This document shows, piece by piece, positions 33,868 through 43,080 of a DNA stretch of 64,000 nucleotides (positions within the stretch are counted from its first letter, which is position 1; the number at the start of each line of letters is the position of its first letter). This stretch comes from Allostella vacuolata (GTDB lineage Bacteria > Pseudomonadota > Alphaproteobacteria > ATCC43930 > Allostellaceae): the NCBI GenBank assembly GCA_006739055.1, contig AP019702.1:3249388-3313387 (forward strand), written 5' to 3'. The notes under the pieces are model-generated. The model was not told the DNA's origin and made no database searches. It saw nothing but the letters and a program-made list of their open reading frames with translations. Position numbers and translations under genes: made by a program.

Positions 33868-34066
33868 CGACGGCAGGTCTCCTGGCTCGCAGGTCGCTGC
33901 GTCCTACCGGCCTTCCCAGTTTCCCAGTGGCCAGAGCGGCGGACGCTCTCTGCTTACAGTTGCGGGGGCAGCTGCGGCATGGGCCCCTTCCGCCATCCTG
34001 GCATCGGGGCCGCACCGCATTCCCTTTTCACCGCCTCTCGGCGGAACCGTCGGCGGCGATCCTAGG
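33868..34066 (-). promoter_or_regulatory. Cobalamin riboswitch
   Basis: Read on the minus strand, the conserved blocks come in the right order: GGTGAAAAGGGAATGCGGTG, then GCTGCCCCCGCAACTGTAAG, CCACTGGG, GGGAAGGC, and the B12 box AGCCAGGAGACCTGCC at 33872-33887. These are the core sequences of the AdoCbl-class aptamer. It lies between the ialB-like gene and btuB, and would lower expression of the corrinoid uptake operon when coenzyme B12 is abundant. Confidence 0.96.
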
Positions 34067-34079
34067 GTAGCGGTCGCGA

Positions 34080-34616
34080 TCAGCGCAAGCGGTCATGCGC
34101 GCTGGAGAAACCCTTGAGGGACACCGGCAGGCCGAGCTGCTTGCCCTCGCGGTTGCGCAGCAGGACCATCAGCTCCTTGCCGGCCTTCATCGCTCCGATG
34201 TCGTCGGCCGTCGGCCGCCACGGGGCGAGGCAGCCGTTGGTGTCGCAATGACGGATCGGCACCACGACCGGATCGCGGCCGTCGACCTTGAGGCCGAGCC
34301 CGGGCGGCAGTAGGACGTCGAGCGGCACGACGATCAGCGCCAGTGCCTCGGCCTCGGCCGGCGGATAGCCCATGCGGATCAGCAGCAGGTCGCGCTTGCC
34401 CTCGCGGTCGCTCAGGATCTGGGCCATCTCGCACTGCTTGGGCTGGCCGTCGGCGGCCGGGTCGCAACGCAGCATCCAGTCGCCGATGCGCTCGGCGTTG
34501 GTGGCGGGCGCTGCCTTCTCTTCCGCCTTGCGATTGCGGGAACGGTTCTGGGCATCGGCGCCGCCGGCCGAGACCACGGCCAGGGCGAACGCCAGCCCGG
34601 CGAGGATCGCGCGCAT
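34080..34616 (-). CDS. Invasion-associated locus B (IalB) family periplasmic protein
   Basis: A 178-residue exported protein. The signal peptide (1-22) ends at AGGADA, and a Lys/Arg/Glu-rich linker leads into ERIGDWMLRCD, the start of the IalB domain. CEMAQILSDREGKRDLLLIRMGYP and CDTNGCLAPWRPT follow, with four cysteines that could form disulfides. The family is widespread in free-living alphaproteobacteria; its role is not settled. It follows the nitroreductase gene by 13 bases. Confidence 0.85.
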   Translation of the reverse strand: MRAILAGLAFALAVVSAGGADAQNRSRNRKAEEKAAPATNAERIGDWMLRCDPAADGQPKQCEMAQILSDREGKRDLLLIRMGYPPAEAEALALIVVPLDVLLPPGLGLKVDGRDPVVVPIRHCDTNGCLAPWRPTADDIGAMKAGKELMVLLRNREGKQLGLPVSLKGFSSAHDRLR

Positions 34617-34629
34617 GTCGGTCCCCCGG

Positions 34630-35223
34630 TCAGGCGGCACGGACCGCTGCGGGGACGGGGCCCGTCCACTCGCGGGCATGGGCCTCGACCGCGGGCCGCT
34701 CCACCGGACGCAAGGCCTCGGGCGGGGTGCCGACATAGACGAAGCCGACCAGGCGATCGGGCGCGGCAAAGCCGAGCGCCTCGGCGACCATCGGGTCGTA
34801 GGCGTTGGCGCCGGTCACCCACATCGCACCGAAGCCCAGCGCATGGGCCGCGTTCAGCAGGTTCATGGTGGCCGCACCCGCGGCCATCAGCTGCTCGATC
34901 TCGGCGATCTTGTGGTCCGGCCGGACGCGCACGCCGCAGGCGATGACGACCGGCGAACGCAGGGGCCGGCCGCGCTCGCGCTCCAGCAGCGGCTCGGTCG
35001 CGGTCGGGTCGCGGGCGGCCAGCGCCTCGGCGAAGACGTCGCCCAGGCGCCGGCGGGCGTCGCCACGGACGATGGCGAAGGCCCAGGGCCGCAGGTTGCC
35101 ATGGTCGGGCGCGCGCAGCGCCACCTCGATCATGGCGTTGATTTCGGCATCGCTCGGGCCCGGGTCGGTCAGCAGGACGGGGGAGATCGAACGGCGCGAC
35201 AGGAGCAAGTCGAGAGCAGGCAT
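34630..35223 (-). CDS. Nitroreductase family protein (YdjA-like)
   Basis: A 197-residue FMN-dependent oxidoreductase. LLLSRRSISP near the N-terminus (FMN phosphate binding), RAPDHGNLRPWAFAIV and LLNAAHALGFGAMWVTG match the YdjA branch of nitroreductases. Starting at ATG 35223 aligns the RRS motif at the usual distance. It is the first gene of a pair with the IalB-like gene. It lies beside the corrinoid operon, but its motifs are those of YdjA, not of the DMB synthase BluB. Confidence 0.85.
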   Translation of the reverse strand: MPALDLLLSRRSISPVLLTDPGPSDAEINAMIEVALRAPDHGNLRPWAFAIVRGDARRRLGDVFAEALAARDPTATEPLLERERGRPLRSPVVIACGVRVRPDHKIAEIEQLMAAGAATMNLLNAAHALGFGAMWVTGANAYDPMVAEALGFAAPDRLVGFVYVGTPPEALRPVERPAVEAHAREWTGPVPAAVRAA

Positions 35224-35364
35224 GAGGGGCTTTCGCTGGGCGGCCATCACCGCCCGGCGAACGCGTCGCCGGCCGGCATGGCGGTCAATTGCCATCCAGT
35301 ATATTGCAAGTGCGAGACGCTCGCAACTGAATGGCCGCTGGATGTGGGACCGGCACTCCGACCG

Positions 35365-35931
35365 CTACGATTTCCGATAGAACAGGGCTCGGCCTGCTGG
35401 CACGAGCTGTAGCAGGAGGTCGAAGTCGGCGACGTTGGCGGTCAGGACCGTGAAGCCGAGCTTCAGTCCCTGCAGATAGAGCACGCAGTCTTGCAGCGCC
35501 CGCAGCCTGCGGTCGGCAGCGTAGCCCTGGAAGCGGCACAACATGCCCGAAAGCAGCGCCGCCCGGCCGAGCACTTCGATGTCGGGCGCCGATGTGCGGT
35601 GCGCCGGCATCGCCAGAATGAGCCCTCGGATTGCCTCGACGACCGAGGACGTGCGTCGGTCCTTCGGGTCGAGCACGCCGACGATGTGCATCAACTCCTG
35701 GATGGCAACGCTCGAATGATTGGCCTGCCGGGTGGCGATCAGTTGGTCGACAAGCGCGGGCGCCCGGCCCTGCAGCTGATCGATGTAAACGCACGTGTCG
35801 AGCAACAGGGCCTGGCCGCCGATCCGGTCTTCTCTGGCGAACGGCAGCAGATCGTCCCTGCGGCGTGCGAGCGTCCGGCCCGGGTCGAACCTCCCCCATC
35901 GCAGCGAGGCGTCGAAATCGAACCCGGCCAC
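35365..35931 (-). CDS. PIN domain toxin of a type II toxin-antitoxin pair
   Basis: A 188-residue protein with a PIN ribonuclease domain. LLLDTCVYID (Asp45), IQELMHI (Glu79), LQDCVLYL (Asp148) and LTANVADFD (Asp169) are the acidic residues of the metal site in the expected order. The preferred start is GTG 35931, one base after the antitoxin TGA. An ATG at 35994 would lie inside the antitoxin gene. About 40 basic residues precede the PIN core, longer than in most PIN toxins. It would cleave RNA unless bound by the upstream antitoxin. Confidence 0.8.
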   Translation of the reverse strand: MAGFDFDASLRWGRFDPGRTLARRRDDLLPFAREDRIGGQALLLDTCVYIDQLQGRAPALVDQLIATRQANHSSVAIQELMHIVGVLDPKDRRTSSVVEAIRGLILAMPAHRTSAPDIEVLGRAALLSGMLCRFQGYAADRRLRALQDCVLYLQGLKLGFTVLTANVADFDLLLQLVPAGRALFYRKS

Positions 35932-35932
35932 C

Positions 35933-36232
35933 TCAGAATCCGAGGGTGAGTTCCGGATCCACCTTGCCGCGAGCCGCGCTGAACGCCTCGGCAAACCCGT
36001 CTTCGAGGGCGATGCAAGCGAGCGCGAAGGCGATCAGGTCGGTGTCGGCCTCGATTCCGGTCCGCTTCTTCGCCTGCTCGACCAGGGCCGGACTTACCCG
36101 GCCTGCAATCCGCCCGCTCCGGTCTTCGAGCAATCCGCCCCGTTTCGCGGCGGCCATCACCGCCGCGAACCGCCCCTGGTTCGCTTGAGGCTGCTCGACA
36201 GGCCTCTCCCTCTTCGTCGCGCCCTTCGTCAT
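35933..36232 (-). CDS. Antitoxin partner of the PIN toxin
   Basis: A 99-residue protein upstream of and nearly touching the PIN gene. A charged N-terminal part (MTKGATKRERPVEQ) is followed by RIAGRVSPALVEQAKKRTGIEADTD, which could be a ribbon-helix-helix-type DNA-binding unit. An acidic C-terminus may wrap the toxin. ATG 36232 is preferred over a TTG at 36262. The family is not firmly recognised; the call rests mainly on gene order. It is divergent from the C45-HicB fusion gene. Confidence 0.65.
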   Translation of the reverse strand: MTKGATKRERPVEQPQANQGRFAAVMAAAKRGGLLEDRSGRIAGRVSPALVEQAKKRTGIEADTDLIAFALACIALEDGFAEAFSAARGKVDPELTLGF

Positions 36233-36301
36233 CGGAACGATCCCGCGTTCAACATCCGACAATTTCGTTTAACATAGGGCCAACAGGAGCAGTTGCAATC
36301 C

Positions 36302-37798
36302 ATGCCTGGAGTGGTGGCAATGACGACGGCGTTGGAGGTCGAGGTCGTCGAGTGCCGCGGCGGTGCGCATGCCGTCGGCCGGCAGCTCGGGCAGGTCTAC
36401 CGCCACGCCCGGCATCGACCGAAGCGCGCGCCGATCATGCCCTTCGACCTCGCCGACGCGCGCCACGCCCTGCTGGAGTTCGCGCCCAACGTCTGGGCAG
36501 AGTTGCAGGGCTTGGCCGAGGGGATGGAAGTGCCGCTGGCCGAGGCGGTCGCGGGCTTCTCCAACGGACGCCTGCCCCATCCGCGGCGCGGCTGCTCCTC
36601 GCTCGCCGCGCCCGGCACCTACGGCCGCAATTACGACTTCGACCCGCGCCTGTACGACCGGGTGATGGTGGCGATCCAGGCCGAAGGGACCCATCCAAGC
36701 GTCGGCTTTGCCGAGCGCTGCACCGGCCGGCTCGACGGGATGAATGCGCCCGGGCTGGCGGTCGGGCTGCATTACGTCAACGACCGCGACGCGCGGCCGG
36801 GCCTTGCCAGCCCATTGATCGTGCGCATGGTCCTCGACCAATGCGCCAGCGTCGCCGAGGCGATCGACCTCCTGCGACGCATCCCGCACGGTCTCGCCTT
36901 CAACTATTCTCTCCTGGACCGTACCGGAGATGCGGCCGTCGTCGAGGCGGCGCCGGACCGGGTTGCCGTCCGTCGCGGGGGGCCGCTCGCCTGCACCAAC
37001 CATTTCCAGTCGGCGGAGATGGAGCCGGCCAATCCCGCCGCGACCGGCGGCTCCCGCCGACGCCTGCCGCCGCTGGAGGCCTGGTCGCGCCGGGCGCTGG
37101 CGGCGGCCGACCTGTTCCGGGTGCTCAACGACCCGCGCTCGGATGCCTTCCACCATGGCTACGAGGCCGGGTTCGGAACCTTGCACACGCTGGTGGCCGA
37201 GCCCGCGACCGCAACGTTGCTGGTCGGCGTCGGCGGCGGCGTCGAACCGAAGCGCATCGATCTGGCAGCCTGGGCCACGGGCCGGCCGCTCGGCCTGCGC
37301 CGCCTGCGCGGCCGGCTCGGCGGCGGAGACCCGAAGCTGGTCCGCGACCGCAACCTGGCCGGTGCGGAGTTCCGCAACGTCGGGCTGGCCGGGGCGCGCT
37401 TCGATGACATCGACTTTTCCGGCGCCGAGATCACCCGGAACTGCAACTTCCGCGGCATGCGTATCGCCGGCATCCCGCTCGACGCCCTGTTCGCCGCCTA
37501 TGACGCCCTCCATGCGGAGCCGAAGCCCATGCGCCACGCCTATCCCTACGAACTCGAGACCGGCGAGGACGGGCGGCTGTTCGTGACCTTCCCCGACATA
37601 TCGCGGGCCGGCGGCGAGGGGCCGACCGAGGCGGAAGCGGTGGCCGCGGCAACCCGCTCGCTGGCCGCGGCGCTGGCCACGCTCGCCGGCTCGGGCCAGA
37701 CGATCCCGCCGCCCAGCCCACCGCGGCCGGGGCAACGCAGCGTCGAGATCGACATGCCCGCCGACGACCGCGAGCAAGGCCGGCCGTTCCGAGGCTAG
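36302..37798 (+). CDS. C45/AAT-type Ntn hydrolase fused to pentapeptide-like and HicB-like domains
   Basis: A 498-residue protein with three parts. Residues 1-330 resemble the C45 acyltransferase/amidohydrolase family: a likely self-cleaving nucleophile Cys98 in RRGCSS, then GRNYDFDP and HTLVAEP near the end. Residues 346-395 carry pentapeptide-like repeats (DRNLAGAEFRNVGLAGARF) ending GMRIAGIPLDALFAAY. Residues 410-488 look like a HicB domain: YPYELETGEDGRLFVTFPDI, TEAEAVAAA, IPPPSPP. If Cys98 becomes N-terminal, the beta subunit would carry both added domains. No HicA toxin is nearby. An internal GGAG at 37516-37519 before ATG 37529 could also start a free 89-residue HicB-like protein. ATG 36320 is an alternative main start. 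Confidence 0.72.
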   Translation: MPGVVAMTTALEVEVVECRGGAHAVGRQLGQVYRHARHRPKRAPIMPFDLADARHALLEFAPNVWAELQGLAEGMEVPLAEAVAGFSNGRLPHPRRGCSSLAAPGTYGRNYDFDPRLYDRVMVAIQAEGTHPSVGFAERCTGRLDGMNAPGLAVGLHYVNDRDARPGLASPLIVRMVLDQCASVAEAIDLLRRIPHGLAFNYSLLDRTGDAAVVEAAPDRVAVRRGGPLACTNHFQSAEMEPANPAATGGSRRRLPPLEAWSRRALAAADLFRVLNDPRSDAFHHGYEAGFGTLHTLVAEPATATLLVGVGGGVEPKRIDLAAWATGRPLGLRRLRGRLGGGDPKLVRDRNLAGAEFRNVGLAGARFDDIDFSGAEITRNCNFRGMRIAGIPLDALFAAYDALHAEPKPMRHAYPYELETGEDGRLFVTFPDISRAGGEGPTEAEAVAAATRSLAAALATLAGSGQTIPPPSPPRPGQRSVEIDMPADDREQGRPFRG

Positions 37799-38271
37799 GG
37801 GGCGTCCCCGCGCCGCGATCGTCGGTCGCGCCCGGGCCAGGTCGTCGCCAGGGCCGTGGCGAGGAAGGCAGCGAAGACCAGGATCGCGCCGCCGGCGTGG
37901 CCATACTCCCAGCGGCGGCGCAGCGACTGCCAGTCATCGGTGGCCGTCGTCCAGTTCGCGGTCGCCTGGTTGCCGGGAAACACCCAGAGGAAGAAGATCG
38001 CGAGGCTGAGCGCGACAAGCACCGCGGCGACGAGCGCCATCCTTGCCGCCGCCCGCTCGCGGCGACGCTCGCCGACGAACAGGGCCAGATTGGCCACGAT
38101 CGCCCCCAGGATCGGAACGGCGAACCACGACCAGCCGGCATAGATGCCCTGGACGAGGAAGTACTCTTCCCGGTCCAGGCCCATCTTGGCCGGCATCTCC
38201 AGCAGGTGGGCGGCGCTCGGTACGAGGGCGATTGCGGTCAAGGTCAAGGCAAGCAGCCTGAGACAGGGCAT
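37795..38271 (-). CDS. DUF1772-like four-helix membrane protein
   Basis: A 158-residue inner-membrane protein with four hydrophobic segments (about 5-22, 43-66, 78-98, 128-145). The region FPGNQATANWTTATDDW and LRRRWEYGHAGGAIL resembles DUF1772/anthrone-oxygenase-like proteins. Function is unknown. Its stop overlaps the end of the convergent fusion gene by four bases. Confidence 0.65.
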   Translation of the reverse strand: MPCLRLLALTLTAIALVPSAAHLLEMPAKMGLDREEYFLVQGIYAGWSWFAVPILGAIVANLALFVGERRRERAAARMALVAAVLVALSLAIFFLWVFPGNQATANWTTATDDWQSLRRRWEYGHAGGAILVFAAFLATALATTWPGRDRRSRRGDAP

Positions 38272-38340
38272 CCGACGGCTCCGGCTTCCGGTCGCACCGG
38301 CGAAATGCCGGATCGACCGGCATCGTTCCCTGGTCGGCGG

Positions 38341-38850
38341 CTACAGGGCGCGGCGAAGGAAGCGGATGCCGGGGCCGGCCGGCCGGTACGCGGGGCATTC
38401 GGCGAAGCCGCAGCGCAGATAGAGCCGTATGGCTTCCGCCATGACGGCCGGCTCGGTATCCAGCACCAGGGAGCGATAGCCCATCTCCCGGGCATGGCGT
38501 GCCGCCGCGCCGACCAGTTCCTCGCCGACGCCGCGCCCGCGCCGGGGCCCACGGACCCACATGCGTTTCAGCTCGGCAGTACCTTCGCCCGCATCGTCGG
38601 CCGGTCGGACGGCGACGCAGCCGGCCGGATGCCCGGCGACGAACGCGAGCAGCAGGGCGCTGCCGGGGCCGCAGGCGCTGGCGGGCAGCGCCGCGATCTC
38701 CCGCTCCAGCCGGCCCATCCGGAAGCCGGGTTCGGCATGGGCCTCGACGAACGCCTTGTACTCCGTGAGCAGCAAGGCCGCGGCCTCGATGACGGCGGCG
38801 CTTGCGTCAAGCGCGAGGGGGACGATGACGGGTGCCTCGGGGGCGGTCAT
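38341..38850 (-). CDS. GNAT family N-acetyltransferase
   Basis: A 169-residue acetyltransferase. Motif A is LKRMWVRGPRRGRGVGEELV and motif B is IRLYLRCGFAECPAY. The start ATG 38850 overlaps the stop of the RNase T2 gene (ATGA), so it is translationally coupled to it. The substrate is unknown. Confidence 0.87.
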   Translation of the reverse strand: MTAPEAPVIVPLALDASAAVIEAAALLLTEYKAFVEAHAEPGFRMGRLEREIAALPASACGPGSALLLAFVAGHPAGCVAVRPADDAGEGTAELKRMWVRGPRRGRGVGEELVGAAARHAREMGYRSLVLDTEPAVMAEAIRLYLRCGFAECPAYRPAGPGIRFLRRAL

Positions 38851-39839
38851 TGCAGGCCGACCGGGTCGACCACGCCACCCGGACAGCCGGGCGCGGTCGG
38901 GGCCGCTGCCGCCATCAGGCCGGCCAGCGAAGAGTCGTCGGCGATCCGCCCCGCCAGCCCGAGCGTCAGCTCGACGACGAGGTTGCGCTGGCCATCGCGC
39001 CTGCAGGCGATGCGCACGCGGTCGCCGGCGCCTGGCCCGAAAGCCGCGTCGAAGGCCGCCCGGACCTCGGCCCCCGTGACCTCGGCACCGATCCGGCTGC
39101 GGAACAGCTGGCGCGGGGCGGCCGCATTCAGCTGGTCGAGCAGCACCAGGGAGTGGCGGAAATACGCCTCTTCCGAGCGGTCCTCGTAGCAGGTCCCGTG
39201 CTTGATCCACTCGTGACGGTCGAGATGCGACATGGCACCCGGCATGGCGCGCTCGAGCCGCCGGCGCGTTTCGGCGGCGAGCGTCATCGCCGGCAGCCGG
39301 TCCCAGTCGCCGCGCTCGTCGGCCGCCACCTGGTCCGGCGGAACCCGGCAGTAGGCGCGGCTGCGCGGCTGCGGCCACAGGCCGTGCAGGGTGAAGTGGT
39401 CCGCATCGAAGCGGCCGGCCGTCTGGGTCCGGCATTCGGGTTTCTCCGGCTTGCCCTCGCAGAAGGCCGGCTGCCAGCTGACCGCCAGGACATAGGATGG
39501 CCGGTCGCCACGCGCCGCTCGACCGACAGGTCCGGCCGGCGCGCCGCAGTGGACGGCCACCCAGCGCTGCCGGGGAACCGCCCCCTCGACCTCGATCCGG
39601 TAATGGGTGGCTGTCTCCTGGTTCCTGGCCAGGAGGGGGTATGTCCTGCCGGCCTCGATCGCGACGGCACCGGGGTTGGCGCCCGTGCGGATCGACTGGA
39701 CGGCCGGGCAGGCCTGCCGGGCCAGCAGCTGTCCCTCCATCCGGACTTCGGCGGCGACGGCCGACGCGGCGAGAGAGAGCAGGAGCCCGGCCGCGGCCCT
39801 CGCCAGAAGCGTCATCCCTGCCCTTCGCGTCGCTTGCAT
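38847..39839 (-). CDS. RNase T2 family ribonuclease, exported
   Basis: A 330-residue secreted ribonuclease. The signal peptide ends near SAVAA (residue 30). The T2 active-site blocks are FTLHGLWPQ (His152) and HEWIKHGTC (His209, Glu210, Lys213, His214). Between signal and T2 core lies an extra stretch of about 80 residues (35-115) with two cysteines, ACP and VHCGAP, of no recognised family. ATG 39815, after AAGGG, is an equally good start. It would degrade RNA in the periplasm or outside the cell. Confidence 0.9.
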   Translation of the reverse strand: MQATRRAGMTLLARAAAGLLLSLAASAVAAEVRMEGQLLARQACPAVQSIRTGANPGAVAIEAGRTYPLLARNQETATHYRIEVEGAVPRQRWVAVHCGAPAGPVGRAARGDRPSYVLAVSWQPAFCEGKPEKPECRTQTAGRFDADHFTLHGLWPQPRSRAYCRVPPDQVAADERGDWDRLPAMTLAAETRRRLERAMPGAMSHLDRHEWIKHGTCYEDRSEEAYFRHSLVLLDQLNAAAPRQLFRSRIGAEVTGAEVRAAFDAAFGPGAGDRVRIACRRDGQRNLVVELTLGLAGRIADDSSLAGLMAAAAPTAPGCPGGVVDPVGLQ

Positions 39840-39966
39840 TCCGTGCCTCTTCCCAGTTGCCCCGCATCCTATCGCCGAACTGGCGGTGACGCAGACGAAT
39901 CGCGCAGGATCGAACGTGACCGAAACGGGCTTCGCCGCCCGCCCCGCCCCTGCCGGAACCCCTTCG

Positions 39967-40749
39967 ATGAAGTTCATCCACGTCACCGACACCCACATCG
40001 TCCCCAAGGGCGAGCGGCTCTACGACCTCGACCCCGAGGAGCGGCTGCGGCTGTGCATCGCCGACATCAACCGCAACCACGCCGACGCGGCCTTCGCGAT
40101 CTTCACCGGCGACCTCTGCCATCGCGGCGAGCCGGGCGCCTATGCGGTGCTGCGCTCCTGCCTGGACGAGCTGCGCCTGCCCTGTCACCTGCTGCTCGGC
40201 AACCATGACCACCGGCTGAACTTCCAGGCCGAGTTCCCCGATGCGCCGCGGGACGCCGACGGCTTCGTCCAGTTCACCCTGGAGACCGAGATCGGCCTGT
40301 TCGTCTGCGTCGACACCAACGAGCCGGGCGTGTCCTGGGGCATTTGCTGCGAACGCCGGCTCGGCTGGCTGCAGCGCACGCTGGATGCGGCCGGCGACCG
40401 CCCGGTCTATCTCTTCCTGCACCACCCGCCCTTCCCGGTCGGGGTGAAGCGCATGGACGAGATTTCGCTCCGGGAGACCGAAGGATTCGTCCGCGTCGTC
40501 GCCGCACGGAGCAACATCCGCCACCTCTTCTTCGGCCACCTGCACCGGCCGATCGCCGGGAGCTGGCGCGGCATCCCCTTCTCGACCATGCGGGCGACCA
40601 GCCACCAGGTGGCGCTCGACTTCGTCATCGCCGGAAAGGTGCCGGGCAGCCACGAGCCTCCGGCCTACGCCGTGGTGCTGGCCGACCAGGACCAGACCGT
40701 CGTGCATTTCCACGACTTCCTCGACACCTCGCCGCGCTTCCTCCTGTAG
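39967..40749 (+). CDS. Calcineurin-like metallophosphatase (CpdA/GpdQ-like)
   Basis: A 260-residue dimetal phosphoesterase. The metal motifs come in order: VTDTHI (Asp8, His10), TGDLCH, GNHDH, LHHPPF and FGHLHR. This is the class III phosphodiesterase pattern, which covers cAMP and glycerophosphodiester phosphodiesterases. It is followed five bases after its stop by an FGGY kinase. A phosphodiester substrate is likely; which one is open. Confidence 0.87.
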   Translation: MKFIHVTDTHIVPKGERLYDLDPEERLRLCIADINRNHADAAFAIFTGDLCHRGEPGAYAVLRSCLDELRLPCHLLLGNHDHRLNFQAEFPDAPRDADGFVQFTLETEIGLFVCVDTNEPGVSWGICCERRLGWLQRTLDAAGDRPVYLFLHHPPFPVGVKRMDEISLRETEGFVRVVAARSNIRHLFFGHLHRPIAGSWRGIPFSTMRATSHQVALDFVIAGKVPGSHEPPAYAVVLADQDQTVVHFHDFLDTSPRFLL

Positions 40750-40754
40750 CCGCC

Positions 40755-42331
40755 ATGGACCGTGATCTGGTGATGGCGGTCGATGTCGGCTCGACGGCGG
40801 CCCGCGCCGGCATCTTCGACCGTACCGGCCGGCTGCTCGGCCGCGCCACCCGCTCCTTTGCCGTCAATCGCCCCGTGAGCGACCATGCCGAGCATTCCTC
40901 GGACGAGATCTGGGGGGCGGTGTGCCAGGCGTCCCGCGCCGCGCTTGCCGCGGCCGGGGTCGCGGGCGGCCGGGTGGCGGGCTTGGCCTTCGACGCCACC
41001 TGCTCGCTGGTCCTGCTCGATGCCGCCGGCCGGCCGGTCACCGCGTCGACCACCGGCGAGGATCGCTGGAACGTCGTCATGTGGGCCGACCACCGCGCGA
41101 CCGCCGAGGCCGCGGCGATGACCGCGACCGGCCATGCGGTGCTCGACCATGTCGGCGGCGTGATGTCGCCGGAGATGGAGCTGCCGAAGCTCGCCTGGCT
41201 GAAGCGGCACCTGCCGCGGAGCTGGGCACGGCTCGCACTCGCGCTCGACCTGGCCGACTTCCTGCTGTGGCGGGCGACCGGGCGGGTCGCCGTTTCGGCC
41301 TGCACCGTCACCTGCAAATGGACCTATCTCGCCCATCGCACGCCCGGCTGGCAGGCGGATTTCCTGGAGATGGCCGGCCTCGCCGACCTGCCCAGGCGGG
41401 CCGCCCTGCCGGAGCGGGCGCTGCCGATCGGAACCAGGGCCGGAACCCTCTCGGCCGATGCCGCGGCCGACCTCGGCCTCGATCCGGCCTGCGTCGTCGG
41501 CGTGGGGTTGATCGACGCCCATGCGGGCGGACTCGGCGTGCTGGGCGGCGTCCCGGCCGGCGAACTCGACCACCGGCTGGCGATGATCGCCGGCACCTCG
41601 ACCTGCCACATGGCCGTCTCCCCGGCGGCGCGGCCGGTGCCCGGCGTCTGGGGCCCCTACTACGACGCCATGGTCCCCGGCCTGTGGCTCAACGAAGGCG
41701 GCCAGTCCGCATCGGGCGCGCTGCTCGACCACATCCTCGACCTCCATGCCGAGGGCCGCGCCCTCGGGCCCGACCGCCACGACCGGGTCAGCCGCCGCAT
41801 CGCCGAGCTGCTGGCCGCCGAGGGTCCGGAGATGCTGGGGCCGCTCACCGTCCTGCCGGACTTCCACGGCAACCGCTCGCCGCTCGCCGACCCGGAGGCG
41901 CGCGGCGCCATCTTCGGCCTGTCGATCGACGCGTCCTTCGATGGCCTGGCCCGGCTCTACTACGCCACCGCCCTGGCGATCGCGCTCGGCACCCGGCAGA
42001 TCGTCGACGCGCTGGACCGCGCCGGCTACGCCATCGACACCCTGCACCTGACCGGCGGGCACGTCTCCAACCCGGTCCTGGTCCGCCTCTACGCCGACGC
42101 GACCGGCCACCGCGTCGTCCTGCCGGAGCAGGAGGACGGCGTGCTGCTCGGCACCGCCACCGTCGCCGCGGCGGCGGCCGGCCTTCATCCGTCGCTGGCG
42201 GAAGCCGGCCGGGCCATGGTCCGCAGCGGCCGGACGGTCGAGCCCGATCCGGCGCTACGGCGCTTCTTCGACCGCCGCTACGCCGTCTTCCTCGAGCTGC
42301 AGCAGCAGGAGGCGCGGCTGCGCGGCCTGCT

Positions 42332-42347
<16 letters not shown>
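40755..42347 (+). CDS. FGGY-family pentulose kinase, D-ribulokinase-like
   Basis: A 530-residue carbohydrate kinase. The N-terminal MAVDVGSTAARAGIFD is the phosphate-1 loop of the actin/hexokinase fold. ATCSLVLLD, GLIDAHAGGLGVLGG, IAGTSTCHM and the C-terminal LHLTGGHVSNPVLVRLYADATG match the FGGY ribulokinase/YpCarbK-like branch. It phosphorylates a pentulose such as D-ribulose with ATP. The convergent SDR at 42332 resembles galactitol/arabinitol dehydrogenases and could make the ketose. The two gene ends overlap by 16 bases. Confidence 0.85.
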
Positions 42348-43069
<722 letters not shown>

Positions 43070-43080
43070 GCTGCTGCTCC

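Noticed and set aside
34630-35223. BluB (DMB synthase) as identity of the nitroreductase near the B12 operon
   Set aside because: The RRSISP, RAPDHGN and LGFGAMWVTG motifs are those of YdjA-type nitroreductases, and the gene lies outside the riboswitch-controlled transcript.
37300-37530. A HicA toxin gene upstream of the HicB-like domain
   Set aside because: All frames there were considered; none shows the HicA pattern (short basic protein with a catalytic His), and the region is covered by the pentapeptide-like part.
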